Part shown: positions 34,031 to 44,001 of the stretch, one piece after another
How the letters are laid out: each line of letters opens with the position of its first letter
How positions within the stretch are numbered: the stretch's first letter is position 1
Assembly: GCA_947649615.1 (NCBI GenBank)
Contig: CANSSG010000002.1
Coordinates: 86,090 to 150,089, forward strand
Source: an uncultured Clostridia bacterium
GTDB lineage: Bacteria > Bacillota > Clostridia > Oscillospirales > Oscillospiraceae
Reading direction: 5' to 3'
Length of the DNA: 64,000 nucleotides
Made by a program: the position numbers and the translations under genes
Notes under the pieces: model-generated
Seen by the model: the letters and a program-made list of their open reading frames with translations, nothing else
What the model was told of the DNA's origin: nothing
Databases searched by the model: none

Positions 34031-34792
34031 ATGAAACAAGTGCTATTGGAAGTCTGCTGCGGCAGCGCGGACGACGTAATTGAGACCCATAAGGCCGGCG
34101 CAGACCGGGTGGAGCTGAACAGCGACCTGTTCCACGGCGGCCTGACCCCCACCCTGGGCGAGCTGGTTGTCGCCAAGCGGGAAACCGGTATGAAGGTCAT
34201 AACCATGGTCCGGCCCAGGGAGGGCGGCTTCTGCTACACAGACGCGGAGTTTGCTACGGCGGTGGAGGACGCAAAGCTGCTGCTGGCGCATGGCGCCGAC
34301 GGGCTGGTGTTCGGCTTCCTCCATCAGGACGGGACCCTGGACAAGGAGCGGACGAAAATCCTGGCGGACCTGGCCCTGTCGGCGGGGAAGGAAGCGGTAT
34401 TCCACCGCGCCATCGACGTGGTCCCCGACTGGCGGGAAACCCTGGACGACCTTATCGCGCTGCATATCACCCGGGTGCTGACCAGCGGGCAGGAGCCGGA
34501 CGTCTCCCAGGCCACCGGCACGGTGCGGGAGATGATTGCGTACGCGGCGGGCCGCATCCAGATCCTCCCCGGCGCAGGCATTACTGCCAGGAATATGGAC
34601 CGGGTCATTGCGGAAACCGGATGCAGCCAGATTCACCTGGCCGCGCACCGGATGATGACGGACGCTTCCGTCAACAACAACCGCTCCATCTATTACGGTG
34701 GATGCCTGTACCCGGCAGAGGACCGGTTCCAAATCATTGACAGGGATTACATCGGCGGCATGGTGGCCCGCCTGCCGGGAAAAGAGGGCTGA
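34031..34792 (+). CDS. cutC: CutC family protein
   Basis: A 253-residue TIM-barrel protein with the CutC opening LLEVCCGSADDVIETHKAGA and the later RVLTSGQEPDVSQATGTV. The family was named for copper homeostasis in E. coli, but its biochemical role is unsettled. The length is typical. It is followed after 6 bases by an acetyltransferase-like gene and driven by a consensus promoter. Confidence 0.88.
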   Translation: MKQVLLEVCCGSADDVIETHKAGADRVELNSDLFHGGLTPTLGELVVAKRETGMKVITMVRPREGGFCYTDAEFATAVEDAKLLLAHGADGLVFGFLHQDGTLDKERTKILADLALSAGKEAVFHRAIDVVPDWRETLDDLIALHITRVLTSGQEPDVSQATGTVREMIAYAAGRIQILPGAGITARNMDRVIAETGCSQIHLAAHRMMTDASVNNNRSIYYGGCLYPAEDRFQIIDRDYIGGMVARLPGKEG

Positions 34793-34798
34793 CCGGCC

Positions 34799-35272
34799 AT
34801 GAACCTGCGGGAACGGCTGACGGATTACTCCCTTGGCAACAACCTGAGACTGTTTTGGAAGCTGTTCCGCCGCCGGGAGAAAACCGGATGCCGCTGGTGG
34901 GCGGACGTCCTCACCTTTTTCCTCAACCGCATGGCCCACAGGCGGGGCGGCTATATCGGCCGGGGCGCAAAAATCGCCGGGATTCCCTCCCTGCCCCATG
35001 GGCTGCATGGGATTTACATTTCCCGGTACGCTTCCATCGGGTCGGGGTGCCGGATCTATCAGAATGTGACCATCGGGGAGGTGAACGGGAGGGCGCCCCA
35101 GATCGGGGACGGATGCCTGATTGGCGCGAACGCTTCCTTGGTAGGGGACATCCGGGTCGGCCGCTTTGCCAAAATCGGCGCGGGCGCCGTTGTTTTCGCC
35201 GACGTCCCGGAGGGCGCCACCGTGGTAGCCCAGCCGCCCAGAGTCATCGAAAAAGCCGCGCATTCTGCATAA
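34799..35272 (+). CDS. Left-handed beta-helix acyltransferase (serine acetyltransferase-like)
   Basis: A 157-residue protein with hexapeptide repeats from about residue 60 (IGRGAKIAG, ISRYASIGSGCRIYQNVTIG, IGDGCLIGANASLVGDIRVG, IGAGAVVFADVP). The layout resembles the catalytic half of CysE or short sugar O-acetyltransferases. The 55-residue N-terminal part is shorter than in true CysE, so serine acetyltransferase activity is not certain. It is in an operon with cutC. Confidence 0.7.
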   Translation: MNLRERLTDYSLGNNLRLFWKLFRRREKTGCRWWADVLTFFLNRMAHRRGGYIGRGAKIAGIPSLPHGLHGIYISRYASIGSGCRIYQNVTIGEVNGRAPQIGDGCLIGANASLVGDIRVGRFAKIGAGAVVFADVPEGATVVAQPPRVIEKAAHSA

Positions 35273-35292
35273 CTTTACATTTTGGCAGAGAA

Positions 35293-35334
35293 TTTCATTG
35301 ACTTTACCTATTCAATGTGATAAAGTCAATGAAA
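35293..35334 (+). promoter_or_regulatory. paaK promoter embedded in a 14-base perfect inverted repeat
   Basis: Arms TTTCATTGACTTTA (35293-35306) and TAAAGTCAATGAAA (35321-35334) flank a 14-base centre. TTGACT (35298-35303) in the left arm and TAAAGT (35321-35326) at the edge of the right arm are 17 bases apart, so the repeat covers both promoter elements. No T run follows, arguing against a terminator. Confidence 0.6.
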
Positions 35335-35383
35335 GGCTGGGCGGGGACGCCCGGCGATACATATAGAACCAAGGAGACCTTTT

Positions 35384-36682
35384 ATGGAGCGTTATTATCA
35401 ACCTGATATTGAAACCGCTTCCCGGGAACAGATTCTCGTCTGGCAGAACGAGCGGCTGGTAAAGCAGGTGAAGCACGTCTGGGACGACGTACCCTACTAC
35501 CGGAAAAAAATGGAAGAAGCGGGCATTTCTCCTGATGATATCCAGGGCGCCGGCGACCTGCATAAGCTGCCGTTTTTGAGCAAGGACGACCTGCGGGACG
35601 CTTACCCCTACGGGCTGCTGGGCAAGCCGCTGAAGGACTGCGTACGCATCCAGTCCACCTCCGGCACCACGGGGCGGCGGGTGGTGGCTTTTTACACCCA
35701 GCATGACGTGGACCTGTGGGAGGACTGCTGCGCACGGGCGATTACCGCCGCCGGAGGCGGCCAGGACGATGTCTGCCACGTCTGCTATGGCTACGGCCTG
35801 TTTACCGGCGGGCCGGGGCTGAACGGCGGGAGCCACCGGGTTGGCTGCCTGACCCTGCCGATGTCCTCCGGGAATACCGACCGGCAGCTTCAATTTATGG
35901 TCGATTTAGGCTCTACAATCCTCTGCTGCACCCCCTCTTACGCCGCTTACCTGGCGGAGAGCATCCATGAGCGGGGCCTGCGGGATCAGATTAAGCTGAA
36001 AGCCGGCATCTTCGGCGCGGAAGCCTGGAGCGAGGAAATGCGCCGGGATATCGAGGAAAAGCTGGGCATTAAGGCGTATGACATCTATGGGCTGACCGAA
36101 ACCAGCGGGCCGGGGGTCGCTTTTGAATGCTCTGAGCAGTCCGGCATGCACATCAACGAGGACCACTTCATCGCTGAAATCATTGACCCCGATACCGGCG
36201 AGGTGCTGCCGGAGGGCAGCAAGGGCGAACTGGTGTTTACTTCTATTACCAAGGAAGCGTTTCCTTTGCTGCGCTACCGGACCCGGGATATCTGCGTACT
36301 CACCCGAAAGGCCTGCTCCTGCGGGCGGACCCATGTGAAAATGTGCAAGCCCATGGGCCGCGGCGACGATATGCTGATCGTCAAGGGCGTGAACGTGTTC
36401 CCGTCCCAGATTGAAACCGTGCTGCTGGAGCAGGGATATCCCGCCAATTACCAAATCCTTGTGGACCGGGTGAACAACTCCGATACCCTGGAGGTCATGG
36501 TCGAAATGACGCCGGAGAACTTCTCCGACAGCCTCGGCCAGATCACCGAGATGGAAAAGAGCCTGGTCGCCGCCCTCAAGGCCATGCTGGGCATCTACGC
36601 AAAGGTGCGGCTCGTTGCGCCTAAAACCATTACCCGCAGCGAGGGCAAGGCCGTGCGGGTCATCGACAAGCGGAAAATTTAG
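35384..36682 (+). CDS. paaK: Phenylacetate-CoA ligase family enzyme
   Basis: A 432-residue AMP-forming acyl-CoA ligase of the short PaaK type. The phosphate-binding loop is QSTSGTTGRR near residue 90, with DIYGLTETSGPGV and TRDICVLT downstream, and a C-terminal domain ends in VRVIDKRKI. It activates aryl acids such as phenylacetate or indoleacetate with ATP and CoA. In anaerobic Clostridia it commonly pairs with a tandem ACT protein, as here, rather than with the aerobic paa ring-opening genes, so it may serve 2-oxoacid/aryl-acid recycling (inference). Confidence 0.9.
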   Translation: MERYYQPDIETASREQILVWQNERLVKQVKHVWDDVPYYRKKMEEAGISPDDIQGAGDLHKLPFLSKDDLRDAYPYGLLGKPLKDCVRIQSTSGTTGRRVVAFYTQHDVDLWEDCCARAITAAGGGQDDVCHVCYGYGLFTGGPGLNGGSHRVGCLTLPMSSGNTDRQLQFMVDLGSTILCCTPSYAAYLAESIHERGLRDQIKLKAGIFGAEAWSEEMRRDIEEKLGIKAYDIYGLTETSGPGVAFECSEQSGMHINEDHFIAEIIDPDTGEVLPEGSKGELVFTSITKEAFPLLRYRTRDICVLTRKACSCGRTHVKMCKPMGRGDDMLIVKGVNVFPSQIETVLLEQGYPANYQILVDRVNNSDTLEVMVEMTPENFSDSLGQITEMEKSLVAALKAMLGIYAKVRLVAPKTITRSEGKAVRVIDKRKI

Positions 36683-36710
36683 ACCAGATTAAAAAAGGAG
36701 GAACTCCACC

Positions 36711-37106
36711 ATGATGATTCAGCAGCTTTCTATTTTCCTGGAAAACCGGGCAGGCCAGCTCTCGGAGGTGACCGAGCTGCTGGCACAGAACCATATTGAC
36801 ATGTTGGCCTTGAATATCGCGGAGACTTCCGACTACGGGGTGCTGCGCCTGATCGTGGACGCGCCGTCCAAGGCGGCGGCGCTGCTGCGGGAGCACGGGT
36901 ACATCGTCCGGGAAACCGCCGTGGTGCAAGCACCGGTGCCAGACCGGCCCGGCGGGCTGAGCGATGTGCTCAAGGTCGTTTCCGGCGCGGGCATTGACCT
37001 TGAATATATGTATTCCGTGCTGGGGCAGCAGCATGGCTTGGCTTACATGGTCTTTAAAGTCGCCGCGCCGGAAAAGCTGGACGCGGTGCTGGCGAAAATC
37101 TCCTAG
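36711..37106 (+). CDS. Tandem ACT domain protein
   Basis: A 131-residue protein of two ACT domains (IFLENRAGQLSEVTELLAQN, then VPDRPGGLSDVLKVVSGAGI). ACT pairs bind amino acids and regulate enzymes. It lies 28 bases after paaK with a strong AAGGAGG ribosome binding site, suggesting that it senses an aromatic or other amino acid for the ligase pathway. Confidence 0.9.
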   Translation: MMIQQLSIFLENRAGQLSEVTELLAQNHIDMLALNIAETSDYGVLRLIVDAPSKAAALLREHGYIVRETAVVQAPVPDRPGGLSDVLKVVSGAGIDLEYMYSVLGQQHGLAYMVFKVAAPEKLDAVLAKIS

Positions 37107-37433
37107 CCGCTTGCTTTTTTGTGCCTGTGATGCAGTTGTCAAGGTGCCTCCGTTTGCAACCGGCGCTGGGAATTTTCCAGGCGGGCCAGGCCTGTTGAGC
37201 GTTTTTGTTTGAACGCGCGAAGTTCCGGTAGGTGACGCTCGCTACACTAGTAGGCCGCATTTGGTTAAAAGTTGCCGTGTTTCGTGCAACCTTTTCCCCA
37301 ATTTTAAAAAATATTTTCCCAGCGGCCCGGTCCTTTTCCTCAAAAAAAGATGCTTTGCGTCTTTTTTGACGCGCAGGGCGGCCCGGAGGGCCGCGGCCAC
37401 CGCATTTCGTTTAAGAAAGAAGGATTACCCCCT
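37107..37433. other. Gene-free interval with hairpins
   Basis: 327 bases without a credible gene. It holds an imperfect hairpin near 37267-37302 (AAAAGTTGC with GCAACCTTTT), possibly the terminator of paaK-ACT, and a second at 37340-37369 (TCAAAAAAAGATGC, GCGTCTTTTTTGA) that belongs to a family of similar hairpins in this window. No promoter for the following aminotransferase stands out. Confidence 0.5.
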
Positions 37434-38600
37434 ATGCAGGAAATGAGCAGGAAAAATAAGCTTTTTACCGATTCCGTCATCCGCAGAATGACCAGAATCG
37501 CTATCGACGTGGGCGCAATCAACCTCGCCCAGGGCTTCCCCGACTTCGACCCCCCTAAGGCGATGATGGACCGCCTGGAAGAGGTCAGCCACCTGGGTCC
37601 GCATCAATACCCCATTACCATGGGCGCGCCGAATTTCCGGCGGGCGCTGGCGGAAAAATGCGGGCGGTTTATGGGGAGGACCTTGGACCCCGACAGGGAA
37701 ATCGTCGTTACCATCGGGTCTACCGAGGCGATGGTGGACACAATCTTCGCCCTCACGAACCCAGGGGATAAAATTATCCTCTTCTCCCCCTATTTCGAAA
37801 ATTACCACGCCCAGGCCATCCTCGCAGACTGCGAGCCGGTCTATGTACCCCTCGTCCCGCCGGAATTCGGCTTTGACCCGAACGTGCTGGAGGACGCGTT
37901 CAAGCAGGGCGCCAAGGCTATCCTAATCTGCAACCCCTCCAACCCCAGCGGCAAGGTCTTTACCTATGACGAGCTGAAGCTCATCGCCGGTCTCTGTATC
38001 AAATACGACGTATACGCGATTATGGACGAGGTCTATGAACACATCATCTATGAGGGGAGCCGGCACACCTATATGAACAGCCTCCCCGGGATGTGGGAAC
38101 GTACCGTAAGCTGTTCCAGCTTGTCTAAAACCTACTCCGTGACCGGATGGCGGCTGGGGTACGCCATCGCGCCGGAGCCCATTATGGAACGGATCAAGCA
38201 GTACCATGACTTCAATACCGTCGGCGCCCCCTCCCCCTTGATGGAAGCCGCCGTCGTGGGGCTGGAAATGCCGGACAGCTATTATCAGGAGTTCGGCGCC
38301 CACTATGCCCATATGAAAAAACTCTTTACCGATGGGCTGCGGAATATCGGGATTCCTTTTACCGACCCCCAAGGGGCCTACTTCGTGCTGGCAAACATCG
38401 GGCCGTACCTTAAAAAGGGCCAGACCGACGTGGCGTTCTGCGAGGAAATGGCCAGGAAGGTGGGCGTGGCCTGCGTACCGGGAACTTCCTTCTTTAAGGA
38501 AAATGTCCAGGATATTGTCCGGGTGCATTTCGCGAAAAAGGATGAAACCCTGCTGGACGCCTTGGACCGGCTGTCCCATATGAAAGAAAAAATGGCCTGA
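37434..38600 (+). CDS. Class I/II PLP-dependent aminotransferase
   Basis: A 388-residue fold-type I aminotransferase. INLAQGFPDFDPP near the N-terminus is typical of the aspartate/kynurenine/methionine aminotransferase subgroup, ICNPSNPSGK binds substrate, and the PLP lysine is in SSLSKTYSVTGWRLGY. The substrate cannot be fixed from sequence; aromatic amino acids would fit the neighbouring ligase. The start at 37434 follows AAGGA by nine bases; the upstream reading to 37350 crosses the hairpin region. Confidence 0.88.
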   Translation: MQEMSRKNKLFTDSVIRRMTRIAIDVGAINLAQGFPDFDPPKAMMDRLEEVSHLGPHQYPITMGAPNFRRALAEKCGRFMGRTLDPDREIVVTIGSTEAMVDTIFALTNPGDKIILFSPYFENYHAQAILADCEPVYVPLVPPEFGFDPNVLEDAFKQGAKAILICNPSNPSGKVFTYDELKLIAGLCIKYDVYAIMDEVYEHIIYEGSRHTYMNSLPGMWERTVSCSSLSKTYSVTGWRLGYAIAPEPIMERIKQYHDFNTVGAPSPLMEAAVVGLEMPDSYYQEFGAHYAHMKKLFTDGLRNIGIPFTDPQGAYFVLANIGPYLKKGQTDVAFCEEMARKVGVACVPGTSFFKENVQDIVRVHFAKKDETLLDALDRLSHMKEKMA

Positions 38601-38627
38601 TATGGGCCGGAAACGCCCCTAAAGCGC

Positions 38628-38663
38628 AAAAAGTCCGGGACGCTGATGCGTCCCGGACTTTTT
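38628..38663. terminator. Bidirectional terminator between aminotransferase and pckA
   Basis: Perfect 16-base arms (38628-38643 and 38648-38663) with a TGAT loop, starting in A5 and ending in T5, between convergent genes. Confidence 0.92.
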
Positions 38664-38688
38664 ATCGCTTGGCTGCGCTGCTGCCGGA

Positions 38689-40293
<1,605 letters not shown>

Positions 40294-40346
40294 TGATAGG
40301 TTCCTCCTTATGATGAAAAGTGGGTATTTACTTTTGGTCTCGCCCT

Positions 40347-40375
40347 ATTTTACCCTCTTTTACGCAGAAAGGCAA
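40347..40375 (-). promoter_or_regulatory. pckA promoter
   Basis: Minus-strand TTGCCT (40370-40375), 17 bases, TAAAAT (40347-40352). The surrounding sequence resembles the divergent promoter at 40486-40514. Confidence 0.65.
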
Positions 40376-40485
40376 GAGGAAGCGGCCATAATTCGATGAA
40401 ACGGCAAAACAATCAAACCCGGCGCAAACAAATGGCACAGAATTGGGCATTTTGCTACGGTTTTTTGCGCACGGGCATCAAAGCC

Positions 40486-40514
40486 TTGCCTTATGGCCCG
40501 AAATAGGGTAAAAT
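40486..40514 (+). promoter_or_regulatory. Promoter of the GH3 hexosaminidase gene
   Basis: Plus-strand TTGCCT (40486-40491), 17 bases, TAAAAT (40509-40514): the same hexamers and spacing as the pckA promoter. Confidence 0.65.
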
Positions 40515-40589
40515 AAGGAAATTAAGGGTCCTGCGCTGCGGAAAGCACGGCGGCCTTGTGGAATTTTACGTTGAGGGGAGATGGCTGCG

Positions 40590-41864
40590 ATGGGCCGGGG
40601 GAAACACAGCGCCGTTAAAAAACGAACGGTTTGGCCGTTGGCCGTTTTGGGCCTTGTTTTGGCCGCTGCCGCCGCTTGGGGCGTTTTCAGCCTGGTGGAG
40701 CGGGATGCGCCGCAGGAGACCGCGCCTCCCGGCCAGACGCCGCCGGTGCAGGATGAGGCCGGGCCGGCGCCCCAGCTTCCGCCGGAAACAGAGCCGGCGC
40801 TTCCCCCTGAGCCGGAACCGGAGCCGGAGCCGGATCTGGCCGAAAAGGTGCTGGCAGGGATGAGCCTGCGGGAGAAGGTCTGCCAGCTCTTTATCGTCTA
40901 TCCCTCCGCTATCACCGGCGTGTCCACCGTGACGGCGGCAGGGGAACGGACGAGGGAAGCCTTGCAGGCTTATCCCGTGGGAGGGCTGCTCTATGACCGG
41001 TCTAATATGGTCTCTCAGGAGCAGGTGCGGACTATGCTCGGGAATGTGCAGAGTTATGCCGGAATCCCCCTGCTGCTGGCCCTGGACGAGGAGGGGGGCC
41101 GGGTCAGCCGTCTCATGACCACCGTCGGTACAACCAGAATCGGGCCGATGCTGGATTACAAAGACCTGGGGACCGGTACGGCCCGGGAAAATGCAAGGAC
41201 GATCGCCTCCGACATCGTTTCCTGCGGGTTCAATATGGACCTGGCCCCTGTGGCGGACGTGTGGTCCAATCCTGACAACACCGTAATCGGGGACCGCGCC
41301 TACAGCGATGATTTCCAGGAAGCCGCCCAGCTGGTCGCGGCGGCGGTGGAGGGGTTCCATGAGGGGGGCGCCGCCTGCGTCCTCAAGCACTTCCCTGGAC
41401 ACGGGGATACCTCCGCCGACAGCCACTATGGGTCGGTCTATGTCTATAAAACCTTGGACGAGCTGCGCCAGGCGGAGCTGCTCCCCTTCCAGGCCGGTAT
41501 GGACGCCGGGGCCGACGCCGTCATGATGGGGCATATGATTATCCAGCAGGTGGACGGCCAGCCCGCCCTGCTTTCCCATGCGGTGGTAACCGGGCTTCTC
41601 AGGGAGGAAATGGGCTTCCAGGGCGTGGTCATGACCGACAGCTTGGAAATGCAGGCCATGACCGGCCTTTACAGCAGCGGCGAGATCGCTGCCGGCGCGG
41701 TGAAGGCCGGGGTGGACGTCCTGCTCTGCCCCCAGGACTTGGACGAGTCCATCCATGCCCTGGTGAAGGCCGTGGAGGATGGGGACATTACCATGGAACG
41801 GCTGGACGAAAGCGTCCTGCGGATCCTGCGGCTCAAAATGAACCGCGGGCTGCTGGATGGATGA
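40590..41864 (+). CDS. Beta-N-acetylhexosaminidase, GH3 family (NagZ-like), membrane-anchored
   Basis: A protein of about 424 residues. One N-terminal membrane helix is followed by a Pro/Glu-rich linker to about residue 90. The GH3 domain has KHFPGHGDTSADSH (general acid/base loop) and MTDSLEMQAM with the nucleophile aspartate. It releases N-acetylglucosamine from cell-wall fragments; anchoring outside the membrane fits Gram-positive wall recycling. The start at 40590 is nine bases from GAGGGGAG; the ATG at 40581 directly abuts that site. It converges on a VanY-type wall enzyme. Confidence 0.92.
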   Translation: MGRGKHSAVKKRTVWPLAVLGLVLAAAAAWGVFSLVERDAPQETAPPGQTPPVQDEAGPAPQLPPETEPALPPEPEPEPEPDLAEKVLAGMSLREKVCQLFIVYPSAITGVSTVTAAGERTREALQAYPVGGLLYDRSNMVSQEQVRTMLGNVQSYAGIPLLLALDEEGGRVSRLMTTVGTTRIGPMLDYKDLGTGTARENARTIASDIVSCGFNMDLAPVADVWSNPDNTVIGDRAYSDDFQEAAQLVAAAVEGFHEGGAACVLKHFPGHGDTSADSHYGSVYVYKTLDELRQAELLPFQAGMDAGADAVMMGHMIIQQVDGQPALLSHAVVTGLLREEMGFQGVVMTDSLEMQAMTGLYSSGEIAAGAVKAGVDVLLCPQDLDESIHALVKAVEDGDITMERLDESVLRILRLKMNRGLLDG

Positions 41865-41873
41865 TGATATACA

Positions 41874-41921
41874 AGCAGCGCAGTTGAAAAGGCGCATTTG
41901 CGCCTTTTCAACTGCGCTGCT
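41874..41921. terminator. 23-base perfect palindrome, probable bidirectional terminator
   Basis: Arms 41874-41896 and 41899-41921 are perfectly complementary with a TT loop. The inner part, AAAA-GGCGCA-TT-TGCGCC-TTTT, reads as a terminator on both strands. It sits between two convergent genes. The arms extend 13 bases beyond the T run, which is unusual. Confidence 0.75.
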
Positions 41922-41940
41922 CTCTGTGTGCCAAAACATA

Positions 41941-42924
41941 CTATTCCGTCTTGCAGGTGACAATCAGGCCGTCTACGTTGTTGCCGGAGACCGTGTATCC
42001 GCCGCTGTCCGGCAGGTACGCCGCCGTCCCGGGACAGTACCATATCTCGTACTTGCCATCCGCGCACTCTACCAGCAGGTGCGGCCCGTCAAAGGGGTAG
42101 TTTTTCAGATACGCCGTGTATTCTTCCAGGCACAGCCCCTCTACCGCCATCGCCGTGGCGTGGGGAACCCCCGTGTAGCGGAAATGCCACGGCTCGTCCG
42201 CAATGCCCGTCAACGCTTCCTTCTCCGCCCCGTAGCGCACCGTCCAGCCGTAGCGGTGGCAGTTTTCATTCAGCCAGGCGTATTCGCCCTGGCCGCGGTA
42301 TTCCTCGCTGGTCCCATCGGCGTGGAGGATGGAGAAATCCACAACCAGGCCCGTGTGGTGCTCGCTGCCGCCAGGCTGGGCTACAAATTTTTCCGCGTGG
42401 GCTTGGCCGCTGCGCGCCGCGCTCTGGTCGAACAGGTGCCGCTGGAAGGCCTCCGTGCGGTAGCCTGCGACGACGTTTACCGTCTTGCTCCCGCCCTGGG
42501 CCTGGAATGCGTCCATCAGGGCGTTGAGGGCTTCCAGGGCGTGGGGGGCCAGGTAAACCTCCCTGTCCCGGACGTAGTAGCTGGAGGTCTTGCCCTCGTA
42601 GATGCTTTCCAACGGCTGCTCCTCCGGGAAATGGTAGAGCGTCCAGTTGTTTACCAAAACCAGGTCGCCGGTGTGGATGGATTCCTCTCCCAGCTCCGTC
42701 AAGGTGCAGGGGACGCCGGAGGCCGTAACCGCCTGGACGCCGGGCCGGCCTGCGGCAGGCGGCGCCGAGGACGCCAGGGATGACGTCCCGCGCCCGCCAG
42801 GGGCGGCGGGGGCCGGGGGCGTCAGCTCGCGTACCGCGAAAACCGCCACGGCCAAAAGGAACAGGGACAGCAGCGCCGGCCGGATGGACATGTTCCGCCG
42901 CCTGGCGCGTTGGGTTCTTCTCAT
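41941..42924 (-). CDS. VanY-type D,D-carboxypeptidase, membrane-anchored
   Basis: A 327-residue protein with an N-terminal signal or anchor helix (about 14-31), a Pro/Ala/Gly-rich linker and a C-terminal peptidase M15B domain. Zinc ligands are in GGSEHHTGLVVDF (H189/H190 and D196) and EPWHFRY (H247). It trims D-alanine from peptidoglycan stems. It lies next to a GH3 hexosaminidase and a two-component system. No vanH, vanA or vanX is present, so glycopeptide resistance should not be inferred. Confidence 0.88.
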   Translation of the reverse strand: MRRTQRARRRNMSIRPALLSLFLLAVAVFAVRELTPPAPAAPGGRGTSSLASSAPPAAGRPGVQAVTASGVPCTLTELGEESIHTGDLVLVNNWTLYHFPEEQPLESIYEGKTSSYYVRDREVYLAPHALEALNALMDAFQAQGGSKTVNVVAGYRTEAFQRHLFDQSAARSGQAHAEKFVAQPGGSEHHTGLVVDFSILHADGTSEEYRGQGEYAWLNENCHRYGWTVRYGAEKEALTGIADEPWHFRYTGVPHATAMAVEGLCLEEYTAYLKNYPFDGPHLLVECADGKYEIWYCPGTAAYLPDSGGYTVSGNNVDGLIVTCKTE

Positions 42925-43069
42925 TTGGTTTGCGCCTCTCCTTTGTGTGATAGCCCCATATTACCCTGCCGCGCCGTCTGTTTGGTTTTCTTTCTGTGGA
43001 TTTTTTGTAAACGCTTTCTTAACATTTCACGCTTCCCGGCGGGAAGCCGCACCCGGCCCAAGCCTTTTC

Positions 43070-43100
43070 CTCCAAAAAGATGCGGCGCATCTTTTCGGAG
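43070..43100. terminator. Terminator after the two-component operon
   Basis: CTCCAAAAAGATGC and GCATCTTTTCGGAG arms (43070-43100) end the minus-strand transcript of the gene at 43111. The sequence is related to hairpins at 37340 and 55804. Confidence 0.65.
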
Positions 43101-43110
43101 ACGCAATAAG

Positions 43111-44001
43111 TCAAATATTCCAGTTGATTCCGCAGGCGCGCCCCCCGTAAGACCAGAAAGAAAGAGGGACCGCCACCGACTGGCCGTCGTAGGAAAAGGC
43201 AATCTGGCCTCGGGCGTCGTAGTCGCCCGTGTTTTCCAGGTTCTTGGCCGCACGCTCCAATATGTCCCGGTTGTACTCGTTGTACCAACCGCTGCCTACC
43301 GAGTCCAGCCCCCAGTAGTTGCGCCATACGCCGCCAAACCCCGCCGCCCCCTGGGGCGGCCAGGCGGGCGCCGCCCCCTGGGGCGGCCAGGCGGGCGCCG
43401 CCCCCGCCGCACGGTCCCATTGCAGGCTGAAGGTCAATATCCGGCCCGATTGGACGTCTACCGTCACGTTCATCGTGTAGGCTTCGCACTTCAGGGACAT
43501 GCGGTAGACCTGGAAGTTCAGGCGGGTATCCGGGTCCATATAAAGCAGTTCCCCGGAACCGGCGTAGGACATCTCCCCTTCCGCGCTCCACAGGGACGGC
43601 AGGCCCCCGGCGGACTGTAGGCTGCGGATTTCCTGCTTGACCGCTTCCAAACGCTGCTCCCACCGCTGGGCCGTCTCCTGGAAATAGTCCGCAAGCTCGC
43701 CGTCCTCCACGTCCGCCAGAGACGGGGACGGCTCCTTGCTGCCGGAAATGCTTACAAACAGGCCGGATACCTCTTCCCGGTCCAGCTCCGTGACGCTCAG
43801 GGAGCCGGTGCGCATGAGGAGGACTTTTTCTGCCACGGTAAGCTGTAGGCTCTCAGCAAAGCCTTCCTGGTCCGCGTTTTGCAGTTGGATGGAAAGGCTG
43901 TCCAACAACTGGGCGTCGTGGACCGTGGACAGCCACTCCGGCAGGAAAAATGCCGCCGCCAGCAGTATCGCCACCACGCCGCCCGCCGCCCATTTAATCA
44001 T
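43111..44001 (-). CDS. Uncharacterised membrane-anchored protein downstream of the histidine kinase
   Basis: A protein of about 296 residues with one N-terminal helix (residues 5-24) and an extracytoplasmic remainder. I do not recognise the domain. The middle is helical (FQETAQRWEQRLEAVKQEIR) and the rest beta-rich. Near residue 205 a 9-residue unit GAAPAWPPQ is exactly duplicated, mirrored by a 27-base tandem repeat in the DNA. The start ATG at 44001 lies eight bases after GGGAGG inside the end of the kinase gene, so it is co-translated with the kinase and may be its sensory or output partner (inference). Confidence 0.65.
   Translation of the reverse strand: MIKWAAGGVVAILLAAAFFLPEWLSTVHDAQLLDSLSIQLQNADQEGFAESLQLTVAEKVLLMRTGSLSVTELDREEVSGLFVSISGSKEPSPSLADVEDGELADYFQETAQRWEQRLEAVKQEIRSLQSAGGLPSLWSAEGEMSYAGSGELLYMDPDTRLNFQVYRMSLKCEAYTMNVTVDVQSGRILTFSLQWDRAAGAAPAWPPQGAAPAWPPQGAAGFGGVWRNYWGLDSVGSGWYNEYNRDILERAAKNLENTGDYDARGQIAFSYDGQSVAVPLSFWSYGGRACGINWNI

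Noticed and set aside
37107..37260. A structured small RNA near TGCAGTTGTCAAGGTGCC
   Set aside because: The sequence looked familiar as an intergenic motif, but I could not draw a convincing fold or find a promoter, so no RNA gene is claimed.
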